A program made the translations under genes and the position numbers. From the NCBI RefSeq assembly GCF_002939185.1, contig NZ_POVL01000035.1:1-53693 (forward strand): a stretch of DNA of 53,693 nt, in the 5' to 3' direction. Position 1 is the stretch's first letter; every line of letters starts with the position of its first letter. Shown piece after piece: positions 1 through 9,944 of this stretch. This DNA is from Enterobacter sichuanensis. Its GTDB lineage: Bacteria > Pseudomonadota > Gammaproteobacteria > Enterobacterales > Enterobacteriaceae. The notes beneath the pieces are model-generated. The model was not told the origin of the DNA. It saw only the letters and a list, made by a program, of their open reading frames with translations, and ran no database searches.

Positions 1-3
1 AAA

Positions 4-96
4 TGGCGGTGAGGCGGGGATTCGAACCCCGGATGCAGCTTTTGACCGCATACTCCCTTAGCAGGGGAGCGCCTTCAGCCTCTCGGCCACCTCACC
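4..96 (-). tRNA. serV: tRNA-Ser (anticodon GCU)
   Basis: This 93-nt gene reads from 96 to 4 and ends in an encoded CCA (complement of 4-6). The acceptor arm is GGTGAGG with its complement. There is a long class II variable arm, a GGTTCGAATCC T-loop, and an anticodon stem-loop CTCCCCTGCTAAGGGAG with anticodon GCU, which decodes AGC/AGU. The place downstream of csrA matches E. coli serV. In E. coli an arginine tRNA cluster follows; here that would lie off the window edge. Confidence 0.95.
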
Positions 97-161
97 ACAC
101 AACGCCTCTTTCGAGTGCTTCGAGTGACTCGTTAAGAGCTTCTCGTCGCTGCGTGGCGCAT

Positions 162-189
162 ATATTACTTTCTGGGACTTATAAGTCAA
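162..189 (-). promoter_or_regulatory. Sigma-70 promoter for tRNA-Ser
   Basis: On the minus strand, TTGACT (184-189) and TAATAT (162-167) are separated by 16 bp. A GC-rich ATGCGCC discriminator follows, typical of stringently controlled stable-RNA promoters. The predicted start is about 55-60 nt before the tRNA 5' end, which fits a short leader removed by RNase P. Confidence 0.6.
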
Positions 190-407
190 ACAATTTTCCA
201 AAAGCTTTTATCGTTTGCACAAATCACACGCAATTCGCATGTAAAAGCCGCAAAGAGGGTGTTTTATAAGCGGATTTTGCAGGCATCTTCACATAAAACT
301 GTGGCAGAAAAGGCAGTGCAGAGACGAGTAAAGGGTAACGGAGTGGTTAAAAAGAGAGCGGTTGAAATTAAACGGTAACTTTGAGCAGGAAAAATGACAG
401 GAGGGTT
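190..407. other. Spacer between csrA and the serV promoter, no gene seen
   Basis: With the adjoining leader this forms a gene-free gap of about 340 bases. The short ORFs crossing it have no ribosome binding site and no recognisable similarity. Apart from the csrA-side hairpin and the tRNA promoter I see nothing in it. Confidence 0.4.
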
Positions 408-431
408 GCGTCTCGCCCGACAGCGAGACGC
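408..431 (-). terminator. Hairpin downstream of csrA
   Basis: A perfect 9-bp stem, GCGTCTCGC and GCGAGACGC, with a 6-nt loop lies just past the csrA stop. On the minus strand a short T-run (CATTTTTCC) follows only after about 11 nt. It may be a weak terminator or an RNA-stabilising 3' end. Confidence 0.45.
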
Positions 432-438
432 GACAATA

Positions 439-624
439 TCAGTAACTGGACTGCTGGGATTTTTCAGCCTGGATACGCTGGTAGATCTCTTCACGGTGGA
501 CAGATACTTCTTTAGGAGCGTTAACACCAATACGTACCTGGTTACCCTTTACCCCTAAAACTGTCACGGTGACCTCATCCCCAATCATGAGGGTCTCACC
601 AACTCGACGAGTCAGAATCAGCAT
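439..624 (-). CDS. csrA: Carbon storage regulator CsrA
   Basis: CsrA is a 61-residue dimeric RNA-binding protein. It binds GGA motifs in mRNA leaders and represses or activates translation of carbon storage, motility and biofilm genes. The product starts [10 protein letters not shown] and has the family length. Arg6/Arg7 at the N-terminus and the segment with Arg44 ([11 protein letters not shown]), which form the RNA-binding face, are present. It lies between alaS (upstream, same strand) and serV, as in E. coli. A ribosome binding site, CAAGGAGC, precedes the ATG. Identity is close to certain. Confidence 0.98.
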
Positions 625-817
625 TCTTTGCTCCTTGAAAGATTAAAAGAGTCGGGTCTCTTGTATCCCGGCATTATCCATCATATAACGCCAAAAAGTA
701 AGCGATGACAAACACGTAAAGTGTAAGCAGTCACGGCATCACATTCTGTTAAACGTAAGTTTAGCCGATATACACAAACTCAACCTGACTTTATCGTTAT
801 CGATAGCACAGTGAACA

Positions 818-847
818 AGACGCCATAACGTTACCGCTATGGCGTCT
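818..847 (-). terminator. Terminator-like hairpin after alaS
   Basis: A perfect 10-bp stem, AGACGCCATA and TATGGCGTCT, encloses a 10-nt loop, 20 bp past the alaS stop. On the minus strand it is followed by TGTTCACTG, a poor U-tract. It probably ends or trims the alaS transcript ahead of csrA, which then needs its own promoter in 625-815. Confidence 0.5.
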
Positions 848-865
848 GCTTGTGCTTTGTAGTTA

Positions 866-3493
866 TTACAGTTTCGCGCTTACCCAGCTTTCAACGCTGG
901 CCAAAGCTTGCGGAAGTGCCGCCGCATCCGTACCACCGGCTTGCGCCATGTCCGGACGACCGCCACCTTTGCCGCCCACCTGCTGAGCGACCATACCAAT
1001 CAGCTCCCCTGCTTTTACGCGGTCGGTCACATCCTTAGAGACGCCCGCAATCAGAGAAACCTTACCTTCTGCCACTGTCGCCAGCACGATAACGGTGGAA
1101 CCAAGCTGGTTCTTGAGATCGTCGACCATAGTACGCAGCATCTTAGGCTCAACCCCCGCCAGATCGCTGACCAGCAGTTTAACGCCCTTAATGTCTACAG
1201 CCTTGCTGGAGAGGTTTGCACTCTCCTGCGCCGCAGCCTGCTCTTTCAGCTGCTGCAGCTCTTTTTCCAGCTGACGCGTGCGATCCAGTGCAACGCGCAC
1301 TTTCTCGCCCAGGTTCTGGCTATCGCCTTTCAGCAGCTGCGCGATGTCGTGCAGCTGATCGCTCTGCGCATGCAGGCTGGCAATCGCCCCTTCACCGGTC
1401 ACCGCTTCAATACGACGCACACCTGCCGCCGTCCCCGACTCGGAAACAATGCGGAACAGGCCAATGTCACCGGTGCGGGAGGCGTGAGTACCACCGCACA
1501 GCTCGGTAGAGAAGTCGCCCATGCTCAACACACGAACACGGTCGTCATATTTCTCACCAAACAGCGCCATCGCGCCTTTTTTCTTCGCCGCCTCGAGATC
1601 CATGATATGGGTTTCGATAGGCAGGTTACGACGGATCTGCGCGTTCACCAGATCTTCCACCGCACGGATTTCAGACGGTTTCATCGCTTCAAAATGCGAG
1701 AAGTCGAAACGCAGCACTTTGTCGTTAACCAGAGAACCTTTCTGTGCAACGTGGGTACCCAGCACCTCGCGCAGTGCAGCGTGCATCAGGTGGGTTGCAG
1801 AGTGGTTGAGACGAATGCGCGCGCGGCGAGCTTCATCAACGTTAGCCTGGACGCCCTCGCCCACTTTCAGAGAACCGGAAACCAGTTTGCCCTGGTGACC
1901 AATCGCCTGACCGTATTTCTGGGTGTCGCTCACGCTGAAGCTGAAACCGTTGCCTTTCAGTTCGCCTTTATCGCCAACCTGACCGCCGGATTCCGCATAG
2001 AACGGGGTTTTGTCCAGAATGACAACCGCATCCTGACCTGCGCTGATGCTCTCTACGGCTTTGCCGTCAACAAACAGGGCGGTCACTTTACCGGTCAGTT
2101 CCAGCGCGTCGTAACCTTTGAATTCAGACGCGCTATCAACGCGGATCATTGCGTTGTAGTCTGCACCGAAACCGCTGGACTCACGCGCGCGACGACGCTG
2201 CTCTTCCATCGCCGCTTCGAAGCCCGCTTCGTCAACTTTGATGTTGCGCTCGCGGCAAACATCTGCCGTCAGGTCAACCGGGAAGCCATAGGTGTCGTAC
2301 AGACGGAAAGCGGTTTCGCCATCCAGCGTGTCGCCTTTCAGTTTCGCCAGCTCGTCGTCCAGCAGCGCCAGACCGCGCTCCAGTGTACGCGCAAACTGCT
2401 CTTCTTCGGTTTTCAGAACCTGCTCTACCTGTGCCTGCTGGCGTTTCAGCTCATCACCGGCAGCACCCATCACGCCAATCAGTGGCCCAACGAGTTTATA
2501 GAAGAAGGTGTCCTTCGCGCCCAGCATGTTGCCGTGACGGATGGCGCGACGAATGATACGACGCAGCACGTAGCCACGGTTTTCATTCGACGGGATAACA
2601 CCGTCGGCGATCAGGAACGCACAGGAACGGATATGGTCGGCGATAACGCGCAGCGATTTGTTGTTCAGATCGGTCGCGCCGGTGACGTCCGCAACGGCTT
2701 TGATCAGAGTGCTGAACAGGTCAATCTCGTAGTTGGAGTTAACGTGCTGCAGAACCGCGGCAATACGCTCCAGGCCCATACCGGTATCAACGGAAGGCTT
2801 CGGCAGCGGCTCCATGGTACCGTCGGCCTGACGGTTGAACTGCATGAAGACGATGTTCCAGATCTCAATGTAGCGATCGCCGTCTTCTTCCGGACTGCCT
2901 GGAGGCCCGCCCCAAATGTGGTCGCCGTGATCGTAGAAGATCTCGGTGCACGGACCGCAAGGACCGGTATCACCCATCTGCCAGAAGTTGTCCGACGCGT
3001 ATGGCGCGCCTTTGTTATCACCAATGCGAATAATACGCTCGCGCGGGATCCCGACTTCTTTTTCCCAGATTTCGTAGGCTTCGTCATCGGTTTCATAGAC
3101 GGTAACCCACAGACGCTCTTTCGGCAGGTTGAACCAGTTTTCACCGGTCAGCAGTTCCCACGCGTATTGAATGGCATCGTGTTTGAAGTAGTCGCCGAAG
3201 CTGAAGTTACCCAGCATTTCGAAGAACGTGTGGTGACGCGCGGTGTAACCGACGTTTTCCAGGTCGTTGTGTTTACCGCCCGCACGCACGCAACGCTGTG
3301 AGGTTGTGGCGCGGGAATAATTACGCTTGTCGAGACCAAGGAACACATCCTTGAACTGGTTCATCCCGGCGTTGGTAAACAGCAGAGTCGGATCGTTGTT
3401 CGGTACCAGGGAGCTGCTGGCAACAACCTGGTGTCCCTTACTATGGAAAAAATCGAGAAACGCCTGACGGATCTCAGCGGTGCTCTTGCTCAT
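866..3493 (-). CDS. alaS: Alanyl-tRNA synthetase
   Basis: AlaS charges tRNA-Ala with alanine and also hydrolyses mischarged Ser- and Gly-tRNA-Ala in the cytoplasm. The 875-residue product has the usual length of about 876. It begins with the class II catalytic domain ([13 protein letters not shown]). The editing domain carries the zinc-site HSATHLMHA near residue 563 and [11 protein letters not shown] near 668. A C-terminal C-Ala region rich in [11 protein letters not shown] follows. Gene order recX-alaS-csrA matches E. coli. Large overlapping ORFs on the opposite strand are shadows of its biased codon use. Confidence 0.98.
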   Translation of the reverse strand: MSKSTAEIRQAFLDFFHSKGHQVVASSSLVPNNDPTLLFTNAGMNQFKDVFLGLDKRNYSRATTSQRCVRAGGKHNDLENVGYTARHHTFFEMLGNFSFGDYFKHDAIQYAWELLTGENWFNLPKERLWVTVYETDDEAYEIWEKEVGIPRERIIRIGDNKGAPYASDNFWQMGDTGPCGPCTEIFYDHGDHIWGGPPGSPEEDGDRYIEIWNIVFMQFNRQADGTMEPLPKPSVDTGMGLERIAAVLQHVNSNYEIDLFSTLIKAVADVTGATDLNNKSLRVIADHIRSCAFLIADGVIPSNENRGYVLRRIIRRAIRHGNMLGAKDTFFYKLVGPLIGVMGAAGDELKRQQAQVEQVLKTEEEQFARTLERGLALLDDELAKLKGDTLDGETAFRLYDTYGFPVDLTADVCRERNIKVDEAGFEAAMEEQRRRARESSGFGADYNAMIRVDSASEFKGYDALELTGKVTALFVDGKAVESISAGQDAVVILDKTPFYAESGGQVGDKGELKGNGFSFSVSDTQKYGQAIGHQGKLVSGSLKVGEGVQANVDEARRARIRLNHSATHLMHAALREVLGTHVAQKGSLVNDKVLRFDFSHFEAMKPSEIRAVEDLVNAQIRRNLPIETHIMDLEAAKKKGAMALFGEKYDDRVRVLSMGDFSTELCGGTHASRTGDIGLFRIVSESGTAAGVRRIEAVTGEGAIASLHAQSDQLHDIAQLLKGDSQNLGEKVRVALDRTRQLEKELQQLKEQAAAQESANLSSKAVDIKGVKLLVSDLAGVEPKMLRTMVDDLKNQLGSTVIVLATVAEGKVSLIAGVSKDVTDRVKAGELIGMVAQQVGGKGGGRPDMAQAGGTDAAALPQALASVESWVSAKL

Positions 3494-3624
3494 AATTATC
3501 CTGAAATCAAGCTAACGAAATGTCGTAGCAGGTCTGTATCGGTAAACCCCTGGACAGGCCAGCTACTGGAAAAAGTGGGAATAAGATAAGTTTTCTTTAG
3601 TGGGAAGTAAAATCCCGCATGCGT

Positions 3625-4125
3625 TCAATCGGCAAAATTACGCCAGATATCCTGAATATCTTCCATCAGGAAGCCGCGGTAGAGCAAAAAGCGCTGGATT
3701 TTAACTTTTTCTGAAAATCCGTGCGGCAGGGGTTCACCGTACTTGCGGATCGCCTGCTCTTTTGCCAGCGCACACCAGTCGGTGTCGCATTCACGCATCG
3801 CTTTTTCAATGGACTCACGGGAAACGCCTTTCTGGTTTAGCTCCTGACGAATACGCGCCGGTCCATATCCTTTGCGGCCTCGGCTGGCGAGAAACCGGGA
3901 AGCGAAACGATCATCATCCAGATAGTGGTGTTCGTAACACCAGGCAATCACCCGGTCATAATCTTCCGCGGTGGCATCAATCTCTTCCGGCCCGTTTTTA
4001 CCCATCACCGGCGCCGACAGTTTTCGGCGCAGCTCCTGTTCACTGTGGTCACGGACAGCAAGAATGCGTACCGCACGGTCCAACAAGCGTGCATATGCGG
4101 GTCGGCGGGTCGTCGGTTCACTCAT
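3625..4125 (-). CDS. recX: RecA regulatory protein RecX
   Basis: RecX binds RecA filaments and blocks their extension, limiting recombinase and coprotease activity. The 166-residue product equals the E. coli length and is basic and helical. It shows the three-helix repeats of the family, such as [12 protein letters not shown] near residue 25 and [13 protein letters not shown] near 85. It sits 68 bp after recA on the same strand, with a terminator-like hairpin between them. Expression is therefore expected to come mostly from read-through of the SOS-induced recA transcript. Confidence 0.95.
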   Translation of the reverse strand: MSEPTTRRPAYARLLDRAVRILAVRDHSEQELRRKLSAPVMGKNGPEEIDATAEDYDRVIAWCYEHHYLDDDRFASRFLASRGRKGYGPARIRQELNQKGVSRESIEKAMRECDTDWCALAKEQAIRKYGEPLPHGFSEKVKIQRFLLYRGFLMEDIQDIWRNFAD

Positions 4126-4150
4126 AAAAAACCTGCTGATTCAGAAATGC

Positions 4151-4175
4151 AAAAAGGGCCGCATCAGCAGCCCTT
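4151..4175 (-). terminator. recA-recX intergenic terminator
   Basis: On the minus strand, GGGCTGC pairs with GCGGCCC around a TGAT loop, directly followed by TTTTTGC. This is a textbook intrinsic terminator 19 bp after the recA stop and just before recX. The same arrangement in E. coli limits recX to partial read-through. Confidence 0.85.
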
Positions 4176-4193
4176 CATGGTTAAACGAAAGAA

Positions 4194-5288
<1,095 letters not shown>

Positions 5289-5317
5289 TCACCGTGGATT
5301 TCTGTTCTGTTGGTGCA

Positions 5318-5345
5318 ATTATACTGTATGGTCATACAGTATCAA
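5318..5345 (-). promoter_or_regulatory. recA promoter with overlapping LexA (SOS) box
   Basis: On the minus strand, TTGATA (-35, complement of 5340-5345) and TATAAT (-10, complement of 5318-5323) are 16 bp apart. Between and overlapping them is TACTGTATGACCATACAGTA (5322-5341), a CTGT-N8-ACAG LexA operator differing little from E. coli recA. Repressor binding would cover both hexamers. The -35 hexamer also contains the stop codon of pncC. Confidence 0.95.
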
Positions 5346-5839
5346 GTGTTTTGTAGAAATTGTTGCCAGAGCGTTTTTAACGCATAAACGGTGGCCTGAC
5401 GACGCACGCTTTCGCGATCGCCGCTAAAGCACTCCCGGCGGGTGATCCCTTCGCATTTGGCGCTGGCAAACCCAAACCAGACGGTGCCGACAGGCTTCAC
5501 GTCGCTGCCGCCGTCCGGACCCGCGATGCCGCTAATGGAGATCGCGTAATCGGCCCGTGCCTCTTTGAGCGCGCCAATGGCCATCTCGATCACCACCGGT
5601 TCGCTGACCGCGCCATGCTGTTCAAGGGTGGATTCCCGCACGCCAATCATCTGTGCTTTTGCTTCGTTACTGTAGGTCACAAAGCCACGTTCAAACCAGG
5701 CGGAACTGCCGGCAATATCGGTAATCGCTTTGGCAACCCAGCCGCCCGTACAGGACTCAGCGGTGGTGACGGTCGCCCCACGTTGCTTAAGCGCCAGGCC
5801 CACTATCTCGCTCAGCTGCATCAATTCATGGTCAGTCAT
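5342..5839 (-). CDS. pncC: Nicotinamide-nucleotide amidohydrolase PncC
   Basis: PncC deamidates nicotinamide mononucleotide to nicotinate mononucleotide in pyridine nucleotide recycling (CinA C-terminal domain family). The 165-residue product carries TTAESCTGG near residue 23 and SGIAGPDGGS near 100, conserved in this family. I chose the start at 5839 (MTDHELMQL), which fits the family length, rather than the ATG 33 bp upstream. It ends inside the recA promoter, and this tight juxtaposition is conserved with E. coli ygaD-recA. Confidence 0.93.
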   Translation of the reverse strand: MTDHELMQLSEIVGLALKQRGATVTTAESCTGGWVAKAITDIAGSSAWFERGFVTYSNEAKAQMIGVRESTLEQHGAVSEPVVIEMAIGALKEARADYAISISGIAGPDGGSDVKPVGTVWFGFASAKCEGITRRECFSGDRESVRRQATVYALKTLWQQFLQNT

Positions 5840-5929
5840 TCTCGCTCCAGGCATCAGAAAAACGTGCTGCACAAGATAGCACTTTCTCGTCAGATATGGG
5901 GATGCACTTCCGGTTTTACGAGGGGGCTT

Positions 5930-5958
5930 CAGAAAATAGCCGGTGCGGGCGCACCGGC
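5930..5958 (-). terminator. Terminator of the metal ABC operon
   Basis: On the minus strand, GCCGGTGC pairs perfectly with GCACCGGC around a 4-nt loop, followed by TATTTTCTGA. It starts about 10 bp after the stop of the binding-protein gene, as expected for the end of this operon. Confidence 0.7.
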
Positions 5959-5968
5959 AAGCGAAAGA

Positions 5969-6847
5969 TTATTTCATGCTGATGGCGAGGATATTCACAT
6001 TGTGGCGAAACGCCTTAACGTAGGTATCCGCCACGCCGCCTTTGGACGACAGCGCTTCCGGGTAAAGTTCGCCCCCCGGCTGTGCCCCTGTCGCCGATGC
6101 AATCTGCTTCACCAGCCGCGGGTCAAGCTGGTTTTCCATAAACCAGGTCTTCACCCCGTCGGCTTTGATCTGGTTGATAATTTCCGCAACCTGCGCCGCG
6201 CTCGCTTCACTCTCAGAGGAGAGCCCCTGCGGTGCCATAAACGTCACGCCGTAGGCGCGGCCAAAATAACCAAAAGCGTCGTGGCTGGTCAGCACCTTAC
6301 GCTTCGCCTGTGGAATCTGGCTGAACTGCGCTTTGGCCCAGCTGTCCAGTTGGTTAAGCTGCGCGATATACCTTTTTCCGGACGCTTCCAGCGCGGCTTT
6401 GTCTTGCGGATCGGCGTTTACCAGCCCGTTCAGAATATTTTGCGCATACAGTGCGCCATTCGCCGCGCTGTTCCACGCATGCGGATCGGTCACGGTTTTG
6501 CCCTCTTCTTCCAGGGTGTGTGTTTTGACACCTGCTGACGCCACCACCAGTTGGCCCTTAAATCCGGAGGCCTTCACCAGACGGTCAATCCAGCCCTCCA
6601 GACCCAGACCGTTCACCACCACCACATCCGCCTTGCTCAGCGCCGCGCTGTCTTTCGGTGAGGGTTCGAAGGTATGCGGATCGCCGTCAGGCCCAACCAG
6701 CGTGGTCACATTCACCCGATCGCCGCCCACCTCCTGCGTGATATCCCCCAGTATCGAAAAGCTGGCGACTACATTCAGGGTTTTCGCCATCACCCCCTGC
6801 GACATCATCCCCAGCGCGAGCGCCACCATTAGTCCTGTACGTTTCAT
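5969..6847 (-). CDS. Metal ABC transporter periplasmic substrate-binding protein (Zn/Mn class)
   Basis: This 292-residue product belongs to the cluster A-I metal-binding proteins (ZnuA/PsaA/AztC-like), which capture Zn2+ or Mn2+ in the periplasm. A signal peptide spans about residues 1-21 (MKRTGLMVALALG...GVMA). Likely metal ligands are the histidines in DPHTFEP and DPHAW. It lacks the long His-rich loop of ZnuA. Two adjacent ATGs precede the signal peptide; the one at 6847 has better spacing to AAGGGG. It is the last gene of an operon with a permease and an ATPase. The Zur-type operator upstream favours zinc, but the sequence alone does not settle the metal. Confidence 0.88.
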   Translation of the reverse strand: MKRTGLMVALALGMMSQGVMAKTLNVVASFSILGDITQEVGGDRVNVTTLVGPDGDPHTFEPSPKDSAALSKADVVVVNGLGLEGWIDRLVKASGFKGQLVVASAGVKTHTLEEEGKTVTDPHAWNSAANGALYAQNILNGLVNADPQDKAALEASGKRYIAQLNQLDSWAKAQFSQIPQAKRKVLTSHDAFGYFGRAYGVTFMAPQGLSSESEASAAQVAEIINQIKADGVKTWFMENQLDPRLVKQIASATGAQPGGELYPEALSSKGGVADTYVKAFRHNVNILAISMK

Positions 6848-6861
6848 CATTTCCCCTTGCG

Positions 6862-7722
6862 TTAAAAAAGCGTACGCAGGCTGCCCGCGAGCCTGCTTCG
6901 CGTACCAAATAAGACAGAAACCAGGAACAGTGCGCTGGCCGTCAGCACGATGGACGGCCCGGCGGGCAGACTCACCGCCCAGGAGAGGCTTAGCCCCAGC
7001 CACGCGCAAAAAATGCCGCTAATGCCCGCCATCAGGAGTAGCCCTGGCAACGTGCGCACCCAGCAGCGCGCCGCCACCGCCGGCAGCATCATCAGCCCGA
7101 CAGCCATCAGCGTGCCAAGCACCTGAAATCCGGCCACCAGGTTAAGCACCAGCAGTGCCAGAAACAGTCCGTGCAGCAGGCCTGGCAGCCAGCGGGCGTT
7201 CACCTGCAGCCAGGCGGTATCAAACGCCTCGGACACCAGCCCGCGATAGAAAACCGCCAGCGCCAGCAGCGTGAACATGCAAACGCCTGCCACAAACAGC
7301 GCGGCGTCGTTATCCACTGCCAGAATGGAGCCAAACAGCAGGTGCAGCAGATCGACATTTGAGCCTCGCAGCGATACCAGCGTCACGCCCAGCGCCAGCG
7401 AGCCAAGATAGAACCCGGCAAAGCTGGCATCCTCTTTAAGCGGCGTACGACGACTAACCAGCCCGGCCACCAGCGCGACGACAATCCCGGCAATAAATCC
7501 GCCGATACTCATTGCCAGCAGTGACATGCCGTTCAGCAGATAGCCCACGGCAACGCCGGGCAATATGGCGTGTGAAAGGGCATCGCCCATCAGGCTCATC
7601 CGGCGAAGTTGCAGAAACACGCCGAGCGCGGTGGTACTGACAGAAAGCGCCAGGCAAACCACCAGCGCGCGACGCATAAAGCCGTACTCGATAAACGGCT
7701 GAAAAAAGAGATGCCAGATCAT
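6862..7722 (-). CDS. Metal ABC transporter permease (ZnuB/MntB class)
   Basis: This is an inner-membrane channel subunit of 286 residues with about eight hydrophobic helices. It contains the ABC-3 family segment LRRMSLMGDALSHAILPGVAVGYLL, which touches the ATPase. The start at 7722 makes an ATGA overlap with the ATPase stop, and the earlier in-frame ATG lies inside that gene. It is 11-14 bp upstream of the binding-protein gene. It should form a dimer that moves zinc or manganese inward. Confidence 0.9.
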   Translation of the reverse strand: MIWHLFFQPFIEYGFMRRALVVCLALSVSTTALGVFLQLRRMSLMGDALSHAILPGVAVGYLLNGMSLLAMSIGGFIAGIVVALVAGLVSRRTPLKEDASFAGFYLGSLALGVTLVSLRGSNVDLLHLLFGSILAVDNDAALFVAGVCMFTLLALAVFYRGLVSEAFDTAWLQVNARWLPGLLHGLFLALLVLNLVAGFQVLGTLMAVGLMMLPAVAARCWVRTLPGLLLMAGISGIFCAWLGLSLSWAVSLPAGPSIVLTASALFLVSVLFGTRSRLAGSLRTLF

Positions 7723-8372
7723 GCCACCCTCACCCGCTCGGTCTTCCATTGGGGAATGTCAGCGTCCAGCCGTAACGTCTGCGGGAAGTGGCGCGACACG
7801 CGCTCGCTGTCGTGCAGTACCGCAAGCAGCGTTTGACCCTGCATATACATCTCCAGCATCAGATCCATCAGTACATTGCAGGTGGCTTCATCGACCCCGG
7901 TAAAGGGCTCATCGAGCATCACCAGCGGTGCCTGCTGTACCAGGATGCGGGCAAACAGCATGCGCTGAAACTGACCGCCGGAGAGCTCATCGATAGTGGA
8001 TAACGCCATGGATTCGAGCCCCACGCGTTCCAGCGCGCGGGCAATACGCAAGCGTGTTTCCCGACGGAGAGCGGAAAATAGCGAAATACACGGCCAGCAG
8101 CCCATGCTGACGACATCCTGTACGGTCACGGGAAATTGCGCCTCCAGCGCGTGACGCTGCGCCAGCCAGCCAATGACCGGGCGCTTTCCCTGCCAGCGGA
8201 AGCTGCCGTTTACGGGGGGAATAAACCCGGCGAGCGTTTTCAGCAGCGTGGATTTCCCGCAGCCGTTAGCGCCGATAATGGCGGTCATGCTTCCCCGCTC
8301 AATCAAGCCGGATAGCGCACGCGTGACGGGTATACGGTCATAACCCGCAATCAGTTCATCCATCACAATCAT
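7719..8372 (-). CDS. Metal ABC transporter ATP-binding protein
   Basis: This 217-residue cytoplasmic ATPase energises metal import. It has Walker A GANGCGKST near residue 34, the signature LSGGQFQRMLFAR near 127 and Walker B PLVMLDEPFTG near 150. It is shorter than ZnuC (about 250) and lacks a C-terminal extension. Its start codon overlaps the stop of a 35-codon ORF by ATGA, and its stop overlaps the permease start the same way. All three are therefore probably translationally coupled. The short AztA-type ATPases are the closest class I recall. Confidence 0.9.
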   Translation of the reverse strand: MIVMDELIAGYDRIPVTRALSGLIERGSMTAIIGANGCGKSTLLKTLAGFIPPVNGSFRWQGKRPVIGWLAQRHALEAQFPVTVQDVVSMGCWPCISLFSALRRETRLRIARALERVGLESMALSTIDELSGGQFQRMLFARILVQQAPLVMLDEPFTGVDEATCNVLMDLMLEMYMQGQTLLAVLHDSERVSRHFPQTLRLDADIPQWKTERVRVA

Positions 8373-8476
8373 GGCAATGCCACCGCCCAGCGCACAGCCA
8401 GGCCGATAAAGAGAACAAGCACCAGCGCCAGCAAAAGCCGAACGGGCGCAGAGAGAGAAAAAAGGGACGTTGACAT
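8369..8476 (-). CDS. Small membrane peptide, first gene of the metal ABC operon
   Basis: This 35-residue ORF starts MSTSLFSLSAP. It continues into one hydrophobic segment, LLLALVLVLFIGLAV, ending RWAVALP, so it would span the membrane once. Its TGA overlaps the ATPase ATG as ATGA, the same junction type as ATPase/permease. It starts about 20 bp after a Zur-type operator. The ribosome binding site (TATCGAG) is weak. I do not recognise the family. It could be an accessory subunit of the transporter or a coupled leader peptide. Confidence 0.6.
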   Translation of the reverse strand: MSTSLFSLSAPVRLLLALVLVLFIGLAVRWAVALP

Positions 8477-8494
8477 CTCGATACCATAATTAAT

Positions 8495-8507
8495 GTTATA
8501 ACATAAC
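8495..8507. promoter_or_regulatory. Zur-type operator
   Basis: GTTATAACATAAC matches the enterobacterial Zur core GTTAT-N3-ATAAC exactly. It lies 19 bp upstream of the first start codon of the metal ABC operon, within an AT-rich promoter-like stretch. By analogy with znuABC, zinc-bound Zur would repress the operon and zinc shortage would induce it. Confidence 0.65.
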
Positions 8508-8577
8508 GATAATCAAAGGTAACTGAGATGTAAATGGCGCGTTTGAAACGGGAGTGTGGCGAAATGTTTCTGCAAAA

Positions 8578-8615
8578 TGCCCCTCTCCCGTGGGAGAGGG
8601 TCAGGGTGAGGGCAT
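8578..8615. repeat. Dispersed palindromic repeat, copy 1
   Basis: TGCCCCTCTCCC pairs with GGGAGAGGG, followed by TCAGGGTGAGGGCAT. It is the inverted counterpart of the element at 12738-12776. It is intergenic and probably a mobile-type extragenic repeat that forms a stem-loop in RNA. Confidence 0.7.
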
Positions 8616-8640
8616 CAGGTCGCACCGTGCGCGCAACCAT

Positions 8641-8670
8641 GCCGGGTAGCGGCGTTGCCTTACCCGGCCT
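8641..8670. repeat. REP-like palindrome
   Basis: GCCGGGTA and TACCCGGC flank a 12-nt centre. This is a REP-type extragenic palindrome between mltB and the metal operon promoter. It may also act as an RNA 3' structure for mltB, which ends at 8686. Confidence 0.6.
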
Positions 8671-8685
8671 ACCCGTCAGAGCGAT

Positions 8686-9786
8686 CTACTGACTAAACGG
8701 CGACGCTGCCGGCACGCGGGCCTGCGATACCGCCAGACCCAGCTGCCATACGGCCATCGCATAGTGGGTGCTGTGGTTATAGCGGGTAATGGTGTAGAAG
8801 TTCGGCATGCCGTACCAGTACTGATAGCCCGTTCCCACATCCAGGCGCAGCAGACTCACCTGATCAACATTGCCCAGCGGCTGCGTTGGCGTTAAGCCCG
8901 CCGCCGCCAGCTGAGCGACGCTGTATTTGGTTTTGAAGCCGTTTTCCAGACCAAACGCCTCGCCGTTTGCCTGAACGGCAACCTGACCACCCGGTGTCCA
9001 GCCGTGCGCTTTGAAGTAGTTCGCCACGCTGCCGATGGCATCCACCGGATCCCACAGGTTGATATGACCATCCCCGTTAAAGTCGACGGCATACTGTTTA
9101 TAGGAGGACGGCATAAACTGGCCGTAGCCCATCGCACCGGCAAACGATCCTTTCAGTTCGAGCGGATCATCCTGTTCGTTGCGCGCCATCAGCAGGAAGG
9201 TTTCCAGCTCGGAAGAGAAATACTCCGCACGGCGCGGATAGTTAAAGGAGAGCGTCGCCAGCGCATCCAGAATGCGGGTTTTCCCCATCACGCGACCCCA
9301 GCGGGTTTCCACGCCGATAATCCCGACGATGATTTCAGGCGGTACGCCGTACACCTGCCAGGCGCGGTTGAGCGCATCTTCATACTGATTCCAGAACACC
9401 ACGCCGTTTTGCACGTTGTCCGGGGTAATAAACTGTTTGCGATAGCGCAGCCACGCACCGTTTGGCCCGCTCGGCACCTGGGCCGTCGGCGCCTGCCTGT
9501 CCATCAGGCGCAGCACGTAGTCCAGACGTTTCGCCTGTGACAAAATTTCGTGCAGCTGCTGTCTGTCAAAGCCGTGTTTGCTCACCATTTTATCGATGAA
9601 CTGCTCGGCCGCCGGGTTGTTCGCGAAGTCGCCGCCCATCTGCATCATATTGTGCTGCGGCTCCAGCAGGAATCCTCCGGAAGGCGCGCCCGCCGTTTGC
9701 TGAACGGCTTCGGTCTTAGGTTTGCTACTACAGGCAGACAGCAGAATAAGCGCAGGCAACAGCGCTGCATAACGACGCTTGAACAT
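8686..9786 (-). CDS. mltB: Membrane-bound lytic murein transglycosylase B
   Basis: MltB cleaves peptidoglycan glycan strands, forming 1,6-anhydro-muropeptides, from the inner leaflet of the outer membrane. The 366-residue product starts MFKRRYAALLPALILLSACSS. The lipobox LLSAC gives a lipidated Cys19. The catalytic glutamate is in GVETRWGRVMG near residue 160, followed by MGYGQFMPSSY. An upstream in-frame start was rejected because it would bury the lipobox about 70 residues in. It is divergent from the srl operon, as in E. coli. Confidence 0.96.
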   Translation of the reverse strand: MFKRRYAALLPALILLSACSSKPKTEAVQQTAGAPSGGFLLEPQHNMMQMGGDFANNPAAEQFIDKMVSKHGFDRQQLHEILSQAKRLDYVLRLMDRQAPTAQVPSGPNGAWLRYRKQFITPDNVQNGVVFWNQYEDALNRAWQVYGVPPEIIVGIIGVETRWGRVMGKTRILDALATLSFNYPRRAEYFSSELETFLLMARNEQDDPLELKGSFAGAMGYGQFMPSSYKQYAVDFNGDGHINLWDPVDAIGSVANYFKAHGWTPGGQVAVQANGEAFGLENGFKTKYSVAQLAAAGLTPTQPLGNVDQVSLLRLDVGTGYQYWYGMPNFYTITRYNHSTHYAMAVWQLGLAVSQARVPAASPFSQ

Positions 9787-9944
9787 GAGACATCCATTTA
9801 ACGGGTTCGATAAGAACCCAGTATGGTAAAGCATCCGCAACACCTCAAGGAAGCAGTACACACCTCCCCCACGCAAATCCGCCCTTTTTTCCACCGAAAA
9901 TCCATTCCCCCATCGATTAACTTTCAAAATAATCCATTTTTCTT

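Noticed and set aside
908..3301. A 797-codon open frame on the plus strand opposite alaS
   Set aside because: It mirrors alaS codon bias, lacks a ribosome binding site and has His/Arg/Gln-rich composition typical of antisense shadow frames.
8356..8640. A 94-codon minus-strand frame over the metal operon promoter
   Set aside because: Its start reads the dispersed repeat (ALTLTLSHGRG) and it crosses the Zur site. The 35-codon ORF in another frame fits the operon better.
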